The notes under the pieces are model-generated. The model worked only from the letters and a program-made list of their open reading frames with translations, ran no database searches and was not told the origin of the DNA. The position numbers and the translations under genes are program-made. A DNA stretch of 64,000 nucleotides from Actinomycetospora chiangmaiensis DSM 45062 (GTDB lineage Bacteria > Actinomycetota > Actinomycetes > Mycobacteriales > Pseudonocardiaceae), in contig NZ_KB903217.1 in NCBI RefSeq assembly GCF_000379625.1, positions 761,816-825,815 on the forward strand, in the 5' to 3' direction. Below are positions 26,498 through 33,514 of the stretch, piece by piece; position 1 is the stretch's first letter, and every line of letters begins with the position of its first letter.

Positions 26498-28366
26498 GTG
26501 TGCGGCATCGTGGGATACGTGGGCTGGCGCCCGGCACGCGACGTCCTCCTGGGCGGTCTGCGACGGCTGGAGTACCGGGGGTACGACTCGGCGGGCATCG
26601 CGACCGTGACGCCGGACTCGACGACGGTGGAGGTCCACCGGGCGGCCGGGGCGCTGGACAACCTGGTGCGGGTGACCGACGCGAACCCCGAGGACGCCGA
26701 GTACCCGGCGCGGACCGGCATGGGCCACACCCGGTGGGCGACGCACGGTGCGCCGACCGACCGGAACGCCCACCCGCACCGCGACGCGACCGGCCGGGTC
26801 GCGGTGATCCACAACGGGATCATCGAGAACTTCGTCGCGCTGCGCGCCGAGCTCGAGGACGCGGGCGTGGAGCTCGCGAGCGACACCGACTCCGAGGTCG
26901 CGGCCCACCTGGTCGCGCGGGCCCTCGACGCCGAGCCGGAGGCCGGGCTGACCGCCGCCGTCCGGCGCGTCGTGAACCGGCTCGAGGGCGCGTTCACCCT
27001 CGTGTTCACCCACGCCGAGCGACCCGACGAGGTCGTCGCCGCGCGGCGGTCCTCCCCGCTCGTCGTCGGGATCGGCGACGGCGAGACGTTCGTGGCCTCC
27101 GACGTCGCCGCCTTCATCGACCACACCCGTGACGCCGTCGAGCTCGGCCAGGACCAGATCGTCACGCTGACCCGCGAGGGCGCGGTGGTCACCGACTTCC
27201 ACGGCGACCTCGCCCCGACCCGCCCCTTCCACGTCGACTGGGACATCGCCGCCGCCGAGAAGGGCGGCCACGACTTCTTCATGGCGAAGGAGATCGAGGA
27301 GCAGCCGGCCGCGCTCGCGGACACGCTGCGCGGCCACCTCGTCGACGGCCGGATCGTCCTCGACGAGCAGCGCCTGTCCGACCAGGAACTGCGCGACATC
27401 GACAAGGTGTTCGTCGTCGCCTGCGGCACCGCCTACCACGCCGGGCTGCTCGCGAAGTACGCGATCGAGCACTGGTGCCGCATCCCGGTCGAGGTCGAGG
27501 TCGCCAGCGAGTTCCGCTACCGCGACCCGGTGCTCGACCGGTCCACCCTCGTCGTCGCGATCTCGCAGTCCGGGGAGACCGCCGACACCCTCGAGGCGGT
27601 CCGCCACGCGCGCGAGCAGAAGGCGCGCGTCCTCGCGATCTGCAACACCAACGGTGCGCAGATCCCCCGTGAGTCCGACGCGGTGCTCTACACCCACGCC
27701 GGCCCGGAGGTCGGCGTCGCGGCGACCAAGACCTTCACCAGCCAGGTCGTCGCCTGCTACCTCGTCGGGCTGGCGCTCGCGCAGAACCGCGGCACGAAGT
27801 ACGCCGACGAGGTGGAGCGCGAGTACCACCAGCTCGTCGCCTCGGCGGACGCGGTGAAGAAGGTGCTTGCCTCGGCCGTCGAACCGACCCGGGCGCTGGC
27901 CCGCGAGCTCGCCGACTCCAAGGCCGTCCTCTTCCTCGGGCGTCACGTGGGCTACCCGGTGGCCCTGGAGGGTGCGCTGAAGCTCAAGGAGCTCGCGTAC
28001 ATGCACGCCGAGGGGTTCGCGGCGGGCGAGCTCAAGCACGGGCCGATCGCGCTGATCGAGCAGGACCTCCCCGTCGTCGTGGTGATGCCCTCGCCCCGCG
28101 GCCGGGCGACCCTGCACGCGAAGCTGCTCTCCAACATCCGCGAAATCCAGGCCCGTGGGGCCCGCACGATCGTCATCGCGGAGCGCGGCGACGAGACGGT
28201 GCGCCCGTTCGCGAGCACGCTGATCGAGGTCCCGGTGGTGCCGACCCTCATCCAGCCGCTGGTCGCCACCGTGCCGCTGCAGGTGTTCTCCGCCGAGGTG
28301 GCCCGGGCCCGGGGTTACGACGTCGACAAACCGCGCAACCTGGCGAAGTCCGTGACGGTCGAATAG
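26498..28366 (+). CDS. glmS: Glutamine-fructose-6-phosphate aminotransferase (isomerizing)
   Basis: 622 residues from GTG 26498. It makes glucosamine-6-phosphate from fructose-6-phosphate and glutamine. The start VCGIVGYVG places the catalytic Cys at position 2, exposed after Met removal, which fixes this start. HTRWATHGAPT and NGIIENF mark the glutaminase domain. Two SIS domains follow (VACGTAYHAGLLAKY, SQSGETADTLEAV, FLGRHVGYPVALEGALKLKE), ending RNLAKSVTVE. An open frame extends upstream but is not homologous. The 3' end is followed by a 42-bp palindromic repeat. Confidence 0.97.
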   Translation: MCGIVGYVGWRPARDVLLGGLRRLEYRGYDSAGIATVTPDSTTVEVHRAAGALDNLVRVTDANPEDAEYPARTGMGHTRWATHGAPTDRNAHPHRDATGRVAVIHNGIIENFVALRAELEDAGVELASDTDSEVAAHLVARALDAEPEAGLTAAVRRVVNRLEGAFTLVFTHAERPDEVVAARRSSPLVVGIGDGETFVASDVAAFIDHTRDAVELGQDQIVTLTREGAVVTDFHGDLAPTRPFHVDWDIAAAEKGGHDFFMAKEIEEQPAALADTLRGHLVDGRIVLDEQRLSDQELRDIDKVFVVACGTAYHAGLLAKYAIEHWCRIPVEVEVASEFRYRDPVLDRSTLVVAISQSGETADTLEAVRHAREQKARVLAICNTNGAQIPRESDAVLYTHAGPEVGVAATKTFTSQVVACYLVGLALAQNRGTKYADEVEREYHQLVASADAVKKVLASAVEPTRALARELADSKAVLFLGRHVGYPVALEGALKLKELAYMHAEGFAAGELKHGPIALIEQDLPVVVVMPSPRGRATLHAKLLSNIREIQARGARTIVIAERGDETVRPFASTLIEVPVVPTLIQPLVATVPLQVFSAEVARARGYDVDKPRNLAKSVTVE

Positions 28367-28378
28367 GTGGCTTCGCCT

Positions 28379-28420
28379 CGTGAGCACTTTCCGGTGCCAT
28401 AGCCCCGGAAAGTGCTCACG
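28379..28420. repeat. 42-bp dispersed palindromic repeat, copy 1
   Basis: Arms of 16 bp (CGTGAGCACTTTCCGG at 28379-28394, exact complement at 28405-28420) flank a 10-nt loop. The element lies 12 nt after the glmS stop. The similarity to copy 2 (60071-60112) extends downstream through CGACGAAGGAG, the ribosome-binding site of the next gene. It is AT-richer than its surroundings. It may act as a terminator for glmS, a translation-regulating hairpin for nnr, or a mobile REP-like unit. Confidence 0.85.
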
Positions 28421-28441
28421 TGCCGACGAAGGAGGCACATC

Positions 28442-29908
28442 GTGTACGGCGTCTGGACGCCCGAGCAGGTGCAGGCCGCGGAGGAACCGGTGCTGGCCCG
28501 CACCGCGGAGGGCGCGCTCATGCGCCGCGCGGCGTACGGCGCGGCCCAGGTCGCGCTGCGGCTGCTGACCGGGCGCACGGGTGGAACCACCGGACGCCGG
28601 GTCGTCGTGCTCGTCGGAGCCGGCAACAACGGGGGCGACGGTCTCTGGGCCGGGGTGGACCTGCGTCGGCGCGGCGTCGCGGTCATGGCGGTGCTGCTGA
28701 GCCCCGAGCGCGCCCACCCGGCGGGGCTCGAGGCGCTGCGTGCGGCCCACGGTCGCGTGCTGACCGAGGTGGAGGCCGCCGTCGGCGCGATCGGCCGGGC
28801 GGACCTGGTCCTCGACGCGATCGTCGGCACCTCGGCCCGCGGCGGTCTCCGCGACCCCGCCCCGGTGCTCGTCGGGGCGGCCGCGGCCGCCGGGGTGCCG
28901 GTCCTCGCGATCGACACCCCGTCGGGGGTGGACCCGCTCACGGGCGTCGTCCACGACGAGGCCGTCACGGCGACGGCCACGGTGACCTTCGGGGCGCGCA
29001 AGCCGGTGCACGTGCTGAACCGCGCCCGGTGCGGGGACGTGACGCTGGTCGACATCGGGCTCGGCCCGGAGCTGCCCGAGCCCGTGCTGCGGGTGCTCGG
29101 GGCGGCCGACGTCGGCGCGCGCTGGCCCGTCCCGGGGCCGGCCGACGACAAGTACACGCAGGGCGTCGTCGGGATCGCCGCGGGCAGCGCCACCTACCCG
29201 GGCGCCGCGGTGCTCGCGAGCGGCGCCGCGGCCCTCGCCACGAGTGGCATGGTCCGCTACGCCGGGTCCGCCGCCGACGAGGTCCGCGCGGCGTGGCCGG
29301 AGGTCGTCGCCACCGACCACGTCGAGGACGCCGGCCGGGTGCAGGCGTGGGCGGTCGGGCCGGGGCTGGGCACCGACGACGCCGGGGCCGCCGCGTTGCG
29401 CCACGTGCTGGACGCCGGGGTGCCGGTCCTCGCCGACGCGGACGCCGTCACGCTGCTCGGGGCGGACGCCGACCTGCGCGCCCGGGCGGCCGCGACGACG
29501 ACGCTCGTGACCCCGCACGCCGGCGAGTTCGCCCGGCTCGTCGCCTCGTTCGACGACCCGCCGGACCCGGCCGTCGACCGGGTGGACGCCGCCCGCCGGG
29601 CCGCCGCCGAGCTCCGCGTCACGGTGCTGCTCAAGGGCAACGCCACCGTGATCGCCGCGCCCGACGGCCGGGTGCTGGTCCATCCGGCCGGCTCCTCGTG
29701 GCTGGCGACGGCGGGCTCGGGGGACGTCCTGTCCGGCGTCGCGGGCGCCCTGCTCGCGGCCGGCCTGGATCCGCTCGACGCCGGGGGCTGCGCCGCGTTC
29801 GTCCACGCCCGGGCCGCCGAGCTCGGTGCGCTCGGGGCCCCGGTCCCGGCCTCCCACGTCCAGGCCGCCCTGCCCGACGCCATCCGCTCGGTGCGGGAGG
29901 CGGTGTGA
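28442..29908 (+). CDS. nnr: Bifunctional NAD(P)H-hydrate epimerase / ADP-dependent dehydratase
   Basis: 488 residues from GTG 28442 (AAGGAGG at 28429-28435). It repairs hydrated NAD(P)H. The N-terminal YjeF_N epimerase domain (to ~residue 215) shows VLVGAGNNGGDGLWAG. The C-terminal ribokinase-like dehydratase domain shows DDKYTQGVVGIAAGS, PHAGEFARL and the ATP/ADP site TAGSGDVLSGVAGALLAAGL. This two-domain form corresponds to Rv3433c, which also lies between glmS and alr. It shares a GTGA junction with alr (29905-29908). Confidence 0.94.
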   Translation: MYGVWTPEQVQAAEEPVLARTAEGALMRRAAYGAAQVALRLLTGRTGGTTGRRVVVLVGAGNNGGDGLWAGVDLRRRGVAVMAVLLSPERAHPAGLEALRAAHGRVLTEVEAAVGAIGRADLVLDAIVGTSARGGLRDPAPVLVGAAAAAGVPVLAIDTPSGVDPLTGVVHDEAVTATATVTFGARKPVHVLNRARCGDVTLVDIGLGPELPEPVLRVLGAADVGARWPVPGPADDKYTQGVVGIAAGSATYPGAAVLASGAAALATSGMVRYAGSAADEVRAAWPEVVATDHVEDAGRVQAWAVGPGLGTDDAGAAALRHVLDAGVPVLADADAVTLLGADADLRARAAATTTLVTPHAGEFARLVASFDDPPDPAVDRVDAARRAAAELRVTVLLKGNATVIAAPDGRVLVHPAGSSWLATAGSGDVLSGVAGALLAAGLDPLDAGGCAAFVHARAAELGALGAPVPASHVQAALPDAIRSVREAV

Positions 29909-31053
29909 CCGGGCCGGGGCGGGCGGAGGTCCGGATCGACCTCGACGCCATCCGCCACAACGTCCGCCACCTGGCCGGGCTCGCGGCCGGCGCCGCCACG
30001 ATGGCCGTGGTGAAGGCCGACGGCTACGGCCACGGCGCCGTCGACGTGGCCCGCACCGCGCTCGACGCCGGGGCCGGGTGGCTGGGGGTGTGCACCCTCG
30101 AGGAGGCCGCCGAGCTGCGGGCCGCCGGGATCACCGCGCCGGTGCTGTCCTGGCTGCACGTGCCCGACGAGGACTTCGCGCCCGCCGTCGCGACCGGGGT
30201 GGACCTCGGCGTCGCCTCCCGCCGCGACCTGGCCGCCGTCGCCGCGGGTGCCCGCGCCGCGGGCCGGCCCGCCCGCATCCACCTCAAGATCGACACGGGG
30301 CTCTCCCGCAACGGGTGTCCGCCGCAGGACTGGGGCGACCTCCTCGAGGCCGTCGCCGACCACGCGGCGGCGGGCGAGGTCGATCCGGTCGCGGTGTGGA
30401 CCCACCTCGCGCACGCTGACGCGCCCGCCCACCCGACGATCGGGATGCAGGCCGACCGGTTCGACGCGGCGCACGCTGCGGCGTCGACGCGGCTGGGCCG
30501 GTCGCTGCTCGCCCACCTCGCGAACTCCGCCGCCACGCTCACCCGCCCCGACCTGCACCGCGACCTCGTCCGCCCCGGGATCGCCGTCTACGGCCTCGAC
30601 CCGGTCGCCGCGGCCGGCGAGCCGACGGCGCTGCGCCCCGCGATGTCGCTGCGCAGCCGGGTCGCGCTGGTCAAGACGGTCGCGGCCGGCGAGGGCGTCT
30701 CCTACGGCCACATCTGGACCACGCCCACCGAGCGCACCCTCGCTCTGGTCCCCGTCGGCTACGCGGACGGGCTCCCGCGGCTGCTCGGTTCGACGGGCAA
30801 GCTGACGGTGGGGATCGGCGGCGTCCGCCGACCCGTCGTCGGGCGGGTGTGCATGGACCAGGTGGTCGTGGACCTCGGGCCCGGGGGCGCCGACCACGGC
30901 GTCGCCGAGGGCGACGAGGTGCTGCTCTTCGGCGACGGGTCCGACGGCGGGCCGAGCGCGGCCGAGTGGGCGGAGCTGCTCGGCACCATCCACTACGAGA
31001 TCGTCACCGGCGTCGGCAGCCGGCCGCGGCTGCGGCGCACGGTGGTGGGCTGA
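29905..31053 (+). CDS. alr: Alanine racemase
   Basis: 382 residues. A PLP enzyme that makes D-alanine for peptidoglycan. The PLP lysine is Lys37 in AVVKADGYGHG. The catalytic Tyr of the partner subunit is in GEGVSYGHIW. LKIDTGLSRNG and MDQVVVDLGP are other family motifs. The start GTG 29905 overlaps the nnr stop by four bases. In related genomes alr is followed by tsaE-tsaB-rimI-tsaD. Here only a hydrolase and rimI follow. Confidence 0.96.
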   Translation: MTGPGRAEVRIDLDAIRHNVRHLAGLAAGAATMAVVKADGYGHGAVDVARTALDAGAGWLGVCTLEEAAELRAAGITAPVLSWLHVPDEDFAPAVATGVDLGVASRRDLAAVAAGARAAGRPARIHLKIDTGLSRNGCPPQDWGDLLEAVADHAAAGEVDPVAVWTHLAHADAPAHPTIGMQADRFDAAHAAASTRLGRSLLAHLANSAATLTRPDLHRDLVRPGIAVYGLDPVAAAGEPTALRPAMSLRSRVALVKTVAAGEGVSYGHIWTTPTERTLALVPVGYADGLPRLLGSTGKLTVGIGGVRRPVVGRVCMDQVVVDLGPGGADHGVAEGDEVLLFGDGSDGGPSAAEWAELLGTIHYEIVTGVGSRPRLRRTVVG

Positions 31054-31099
31054 GTGACTTCCCGGATGGATCGGTCCCCGACGTGGTAGAAGGCCTGTC

Positions 31100-31144
31100 A
31101 TGACGACTGCGGCGGCGGCGACCCGGTCGGGCGGCGGACGATGA
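31100..31144 (+). CDS. Possible 14-residue leader peptide coupled to the hydrolase gene
   Basis: ATG 31100 follows a good ribosome-binding site (AGAAGG at 31088-31093). It encodes MTTAAAATRSGGGR and stops at TGA 31142-31144, which overlaps the hydrolase ATG at 31141 (ATGA). The hydrolase ATG itself has no comparable ribosome-binding site, so translation may be delivered by this mini-ORF. It could also be a remnant of a lost gene (tsaE normally lies in this neighbourhood) or chance. Confidence 0.4.
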   Translation: MTTAAAATRSGGGR

Positions 31145-32319
31145 GCGACGACCGGCGCCACACCGGCGGCATCATCGGGGCGATCGCCGGCACGGTGCTG
31201 GGCGGTGCGGCCGCTGCCGGGGCGGTGGGCGCGGGCCGTGCCCGCTCCCGGGTCGTGCGCACGCGGGCGGAGCTCGAGGAGTCCGAGTCCGCACACCCGT
31301 CCGAACTCGGCCTGCGGCCGCGGGGCCGCGAGTCCTCGGTGGCGGCCGACGACGGGACCCGGCTCGCCGTCGAGGAGATCGAGCCGGTCACGCCCGGCGC
31401 GAAGCCCGAGCTGACCGTCGTGCTGGTGCACGGCTTCGCGCTCGACCGTCGCTGCTGGCACTACCAGCGGCGCATGCTCGCGAACCTCACCGACCCCGCC
31501 GTCCGGGTCGTGCTGTACGACCAGCGCCGGCACGGCCGCTCCGGCCAGTGCTCGGCCCGTGCGTGCACCATCGCCCAGCTCGGCGCCGACCTCGATGCGG
31601 TGATCCGCACGGTCGCGCCCGAGGGCGACCTCGTGCTGGTCGGCCACTCCATGGGCGGCATGACGATCATGGCGCTGGCCGAGCGGCACCCGGCGCTGTT
31701 CCGCGACCGGGTGCTCGGCGTCGCCCTCGTGTCCACCTCCGCCGGCGACGTCGGCACCGTCGGCCTGCAGCGCGCCGTGCTCTCCCACCGCAACCCGACG
31801 GTCAACGTCCTCGGCCGGCTCGCGCACTGGCGCCCGGAGACCGTCGACCGCATCCGGCGCCTCGGCGGCAACGTCATGTGGGCGGCGGTCCAGCGGTTCT
31901 CGTTCGGCGACCCCGACGTCGACCCGGCCATCGTCGACCTCGTCGACTCCACGATCGCCGCCACGCCGCTGGCCGTGCTGACCTCGTTCGCGAACACGCT
32001 CTCCACCCACGACCGCAAGGCCGCGCTGCGGGGGTTGTCGGAGTGCGAGGTGCTGGTCGCCGGGGGGACCCGCGACGTGATGATCCCGTACTCGCACTCC
32101 GAGGTGATCGCCGCCGAGCTCCCGCGCGCCGAGCTGCTGCCGCTCGAGGGCGCGGGGCACATGGCCATGCTCGAACAGCCCGGCGAGTTCGACGCGGCGC
32201 TGCTCGAGCTGCTGCGCCGGTGCACCCACCGCAGCCAGGTGCTGCGCCGGCTCCGCCCGCAGGAGACCGGCTCGTCGTCCCGTCGCTCGCGGCTGCGCCG
32301 ATCCCGACGACGGGCGTGA
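31141..32319 (+). CDS. Alpha/beta hydrolase with N-terminal membrane anchor
   Basis: 392 residues. A hydrophobic Ala/Gly segment (IIGAIAGTVLGGAAAAGAVGAG, given from about residue 11) is probably a membrane anchor or uncleaved signal. The hydrolase core has the oxyanion HGFALDRRCWHYQ, YDQRRHGRSG, nucleophile elbow VGHSMGGMT and late residues GTRDVMIPY (acid) and GAGHMAMLEQP (His), so the triad is complete. The C-terminus is Arg/Ser-rich. Similar lipase/esterase-like proteins follow alr in many actinobacteria. Substrate unknown. Its stop overlaps the rimI GTG by four bases. Confidence 0.9.
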   Translation: MSDDRRHTGGIIGAIAGTVLGGAAAAGAVGAGRARSRVVRTRAELEESESAHPSELGLRPRGRESSVAADDGTRLAVEEIEPVTPGAKPELTVVLVHGFALDRRCWHYQRRMLANLTDPAVRVVLYDQRRHGRSGQCSARACTIAQLGADLDAVIRTVAPEGDLVLVGHSMGGMTIMALAERHPALFRDRVLGVALVSTSAGDVGTVGLQRAVLSHRNPTVNVLGRLAHWRPETVDRIRRLGGNVMWAAVQRFSFGDPDVDPAIVDLVDSTIAATPLAVLTSFANTLSTHDRKAALRGLSECEVLVAGGTRDVMIPYSHSEVIAAELPRAELLPLEGAGHMAMLEQPGEFDAALLELLRRCTHRSQVLRRLRPQETGSSSRRSRLRRSRRRA

Positions 32320-32888
32320 GCGGGCCCGGGGACGCCGGTGCCGGTCCCACCCCTGACGGCAGGGAAGCGTCGTTGCTGTCACCGGGTGACAGCGACGACG
32401 CTGCGCTGCCACCGGGGGAGGTCGTCCTCGACGCCCTGACGCCGGCCGACGCCCCGGCGTGCGCCCGGCTGGAGGCCCTGCTGTTCCCCGGGGACGACCC
32501 GTGGAGCGCGGCCGCCTTCCGCTCCGAGCTGCACGTCGGGCACCCCTACGTCGCGGCACGGGTCGACGGTCGGTTGGTCGGCTACGCCGGGGTCGCGCTG
32601 CTGCCCGCCCCGGCGTTCTCGCGGGAGCCCGCCGAGGCCGAGGTGCACACGATCGGGGTGGACCCGGCGGTGCAGGGGCACGGGGTGGGCCGGCGGCTGC
32701 TCCGCGCGCTGCTCGAGCGCGCCGACGCCATCGGGGCGGTCACCTACCTCGAGGTGCGCACCGACAACGTGCCCGCGCTCGCGCTCTACCGGTCCGAGGG
32801 GTTCGAGGTGGTGGGCACCCGGCGGCGCTACTACGCGAGCGGCGCGGACGCGCACACCATGCGCCGGGGCGAGCGGAGCGACGGGTGA
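32316..32888 (+). CDS. rimI: GNAT N-acetyltransferase, RimI-like, with a repeat-derived N-terminus
   Basis: 190 residues from GTG 32316 (GTGA overlap). The GNAT core runs from about residue 34 ([20 protein letters not shown]): [20 protein letters not shown] is the acetyl-CoA motif, then [20 protein letters not shown], typical of RimI (N-acetylation of ribosomal S18 or protein N-termini). Residues ~15-32 ([18 protein letters not shown]) are encoded by a dispersed palindromic DNA repeat, making the protein about 35 residues longer than usual. No better in-frame ATG/GTG follows before the core. The last codons and stop lie in a 30-bp tandem repeat. The usual flanking tsaB and tsaD are missing. 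Confidence 0.88.
   Translation: MSGPGDAGAGPTPDGREASLLSPGDSDDAALPPGEVVLDALTPADAPACARLEALLFPGDDPWSAAAFRSELHVGHPYVAARVDGRLVGYAGVALLPAPAFSREPAEAEVHTIGVDPAVQGHGVGRRLLRALLERADAIGAVTYLEVRTDNVPALALYRSEGFEVVGTRRRYYASGADAHTMRRGERSDG
32358..32410. repeat. 53-bp dispersed palindromic repeat (family 2), copy A, inside rimI
   Basis: Arms 32358-32382 and 32386-32410 around a CGG loop, imperfectly paired. The core CGTCGTTGCTGTCACC-GGGTGACAGCGACGACG is shared with copies B (61258-61312) and C (62566-62610). This copy is in frame with rimI, contributing codons 15-32. Confidence 0.85.
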
Positions 32889-32950
32889 GGGCGCCGGGGC
32901 GAGCGGAGCGACGGGTGAGGGCGCCGGGGCGAGCGGAGCGACGGGTGAGG
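32861..32950 (+). repeat. Three perfect 30-bp tandem repeats at the rimI 3' end
   Basis: The unit GCGCCGGGGCGAGCGGAGCG followed by ACGGGTGAGG occurs three times without a mismatch (32861-32890, 32891-32920, 32921-32950). The first copy supplies the last rimI codons and its TGA (32886-32888); the other two are downstream. The period is a multiple of three, so repeat number does not change the protein end. Identity between copies indicates recent expansion. Confidence 0.95.
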
Positions 32951-32986
32951 ATCTCGACCCGCCGCCACGCGCCCGGACGACCCTCG

Positions 32987-33016
32987 TTGATGGATTGGCA
33001 CTCGCGGCGGTAGAGT
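32987..33016 (+). promoter_or_regulatory. groESL promoter
   Basis: TTGATG (-35, 32987-32992) and TAGAGT (-10, 33011-33016) with an 18-bp spacer, a good vegetative-type promoter. It overlaps the CIRCE operator, so HrcA bound there would block RNA polymerase. Confidence 0.7.
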
Positions 33017-33021
33017 GCCAA
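32995..33021. promoter_or_regulatory. CIRCE element (HrcA operator) upstream of groES
   Basis: Inverted repeat TTGGCACTC-N9-GAGTGCCAA, matching the CIRCE consensus TTAGCACTC-N9-GAGTGCTAA except for one compensated base pair. It lies ~109 nt before groES and over the -10 region. CIRCE is the binding site of the heat-shock repressor HrcA. Confidence 0.95.
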
Positions 33022-33129
33022 TCGAACGGCACCGGAGCCGGCTCGGCACCCGCGACGACGGGTCGGCCTCCCGGGCGCCGTCGCCCACCCATCCAGAACA
33101 GCTGGACCCCTGATCGTGGAGGTCATCCC

Positions 33130-33426
33130 GTGGCGAGCGTGAACATCAAGCCGCTCGAGGACAAGCTCGTGGTGCAGGCTTCCGAGGCCGAGACCACGAC
33201 CGCGTCCGGCATCGTCATCCCCGATACCGCCAAGGAGAAGCCGCAGGAGGGCAAGGTCCTCGCGGTGGGCCCGGGGCGGGTCGACGACAACGGCAACCGC
33301 ATCCCGCTCGACGTCGCGGTCGGCGACGTCGTCATCTTCTCGAAGTACGGCGGCACCGAGGTCAAGTACAACGGCGAGGACTACCTGATCCTGTCGTCGC
33401 GCGACGTCCTGGCGGTCGTCAACTAA
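33130..33426 (+). CDS. groES: Co-chaperonin GroES
   Basis: 98 residues from GTG 33130: [20 protein letters not shown], the mobile loop [21 protein letters not shown] and the end [17 protein letters not shown]. It caps GroEL and encloses the folding chamber. GGAGGTCATCCC precedes the start. Expression is expected to be heat-induced through the CIRCE element upstream. In most actinobacteria tsaD lies directly upstream; here it is replaced by tandem repeats. Confidence 0.98.
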   Translation: MASVNIKPLEDKLVVQASEAETTTASGIVIPDTAKEKPQEGKVLAVGPGRVDDNGNRIPLDVAVGDVVIFSKYGGTEVKYNGEDYLILSSRDVLAVVN

Positions 33427-33442
33427 GCACCGCAGGCCTGCG

Positions 33443-33487
33443 CCACCGCCCCGGTGATCCCGAGAGTCCGGGGTCCCGGGGCGGTGG
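33443..33487 (+). terminator. Hairpin between groES and groEL
   Basis: CCACCGCCCCGG (33443-33454) pairs exactly with 33476-33487 across a 21-nt loop. It is inside the 88-nt groES-groEL gap and is followed by GTGT. It is likely a partial terminator or RNA-processing site that sets the groES:groEL ratio. Confidence 0.55.
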
Positions 33488-33514
33488 TGTGTCCGGTGCA
33501 CGAAAGGACGGATA

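Noticed and set aside
28379-28420. 42-bp palindrome considered as a tRNA, riboswitch or attachment site
   Set aside because: It is a simple stem-loop with no tRNA arms or known aptamer core, and no integrase is nearby.
26483-29857. Minus-strand frame of over 1100 codons opposite glmS and nnr
   Set aside because: Stop-poor GC-rich antisense, no motifs, no plausible start signal.
30024-30542. Minus-strand frame opposite alr
   Set aside because: Shadow of a confident gene, no ribosome-binding site and no motif.
32861-32950. Three 30-bp repeats considered as a CRISPR array
   Set aside because: The units abut directly with no spacers and include coding sequence and a stop codon; no cas gene is present.
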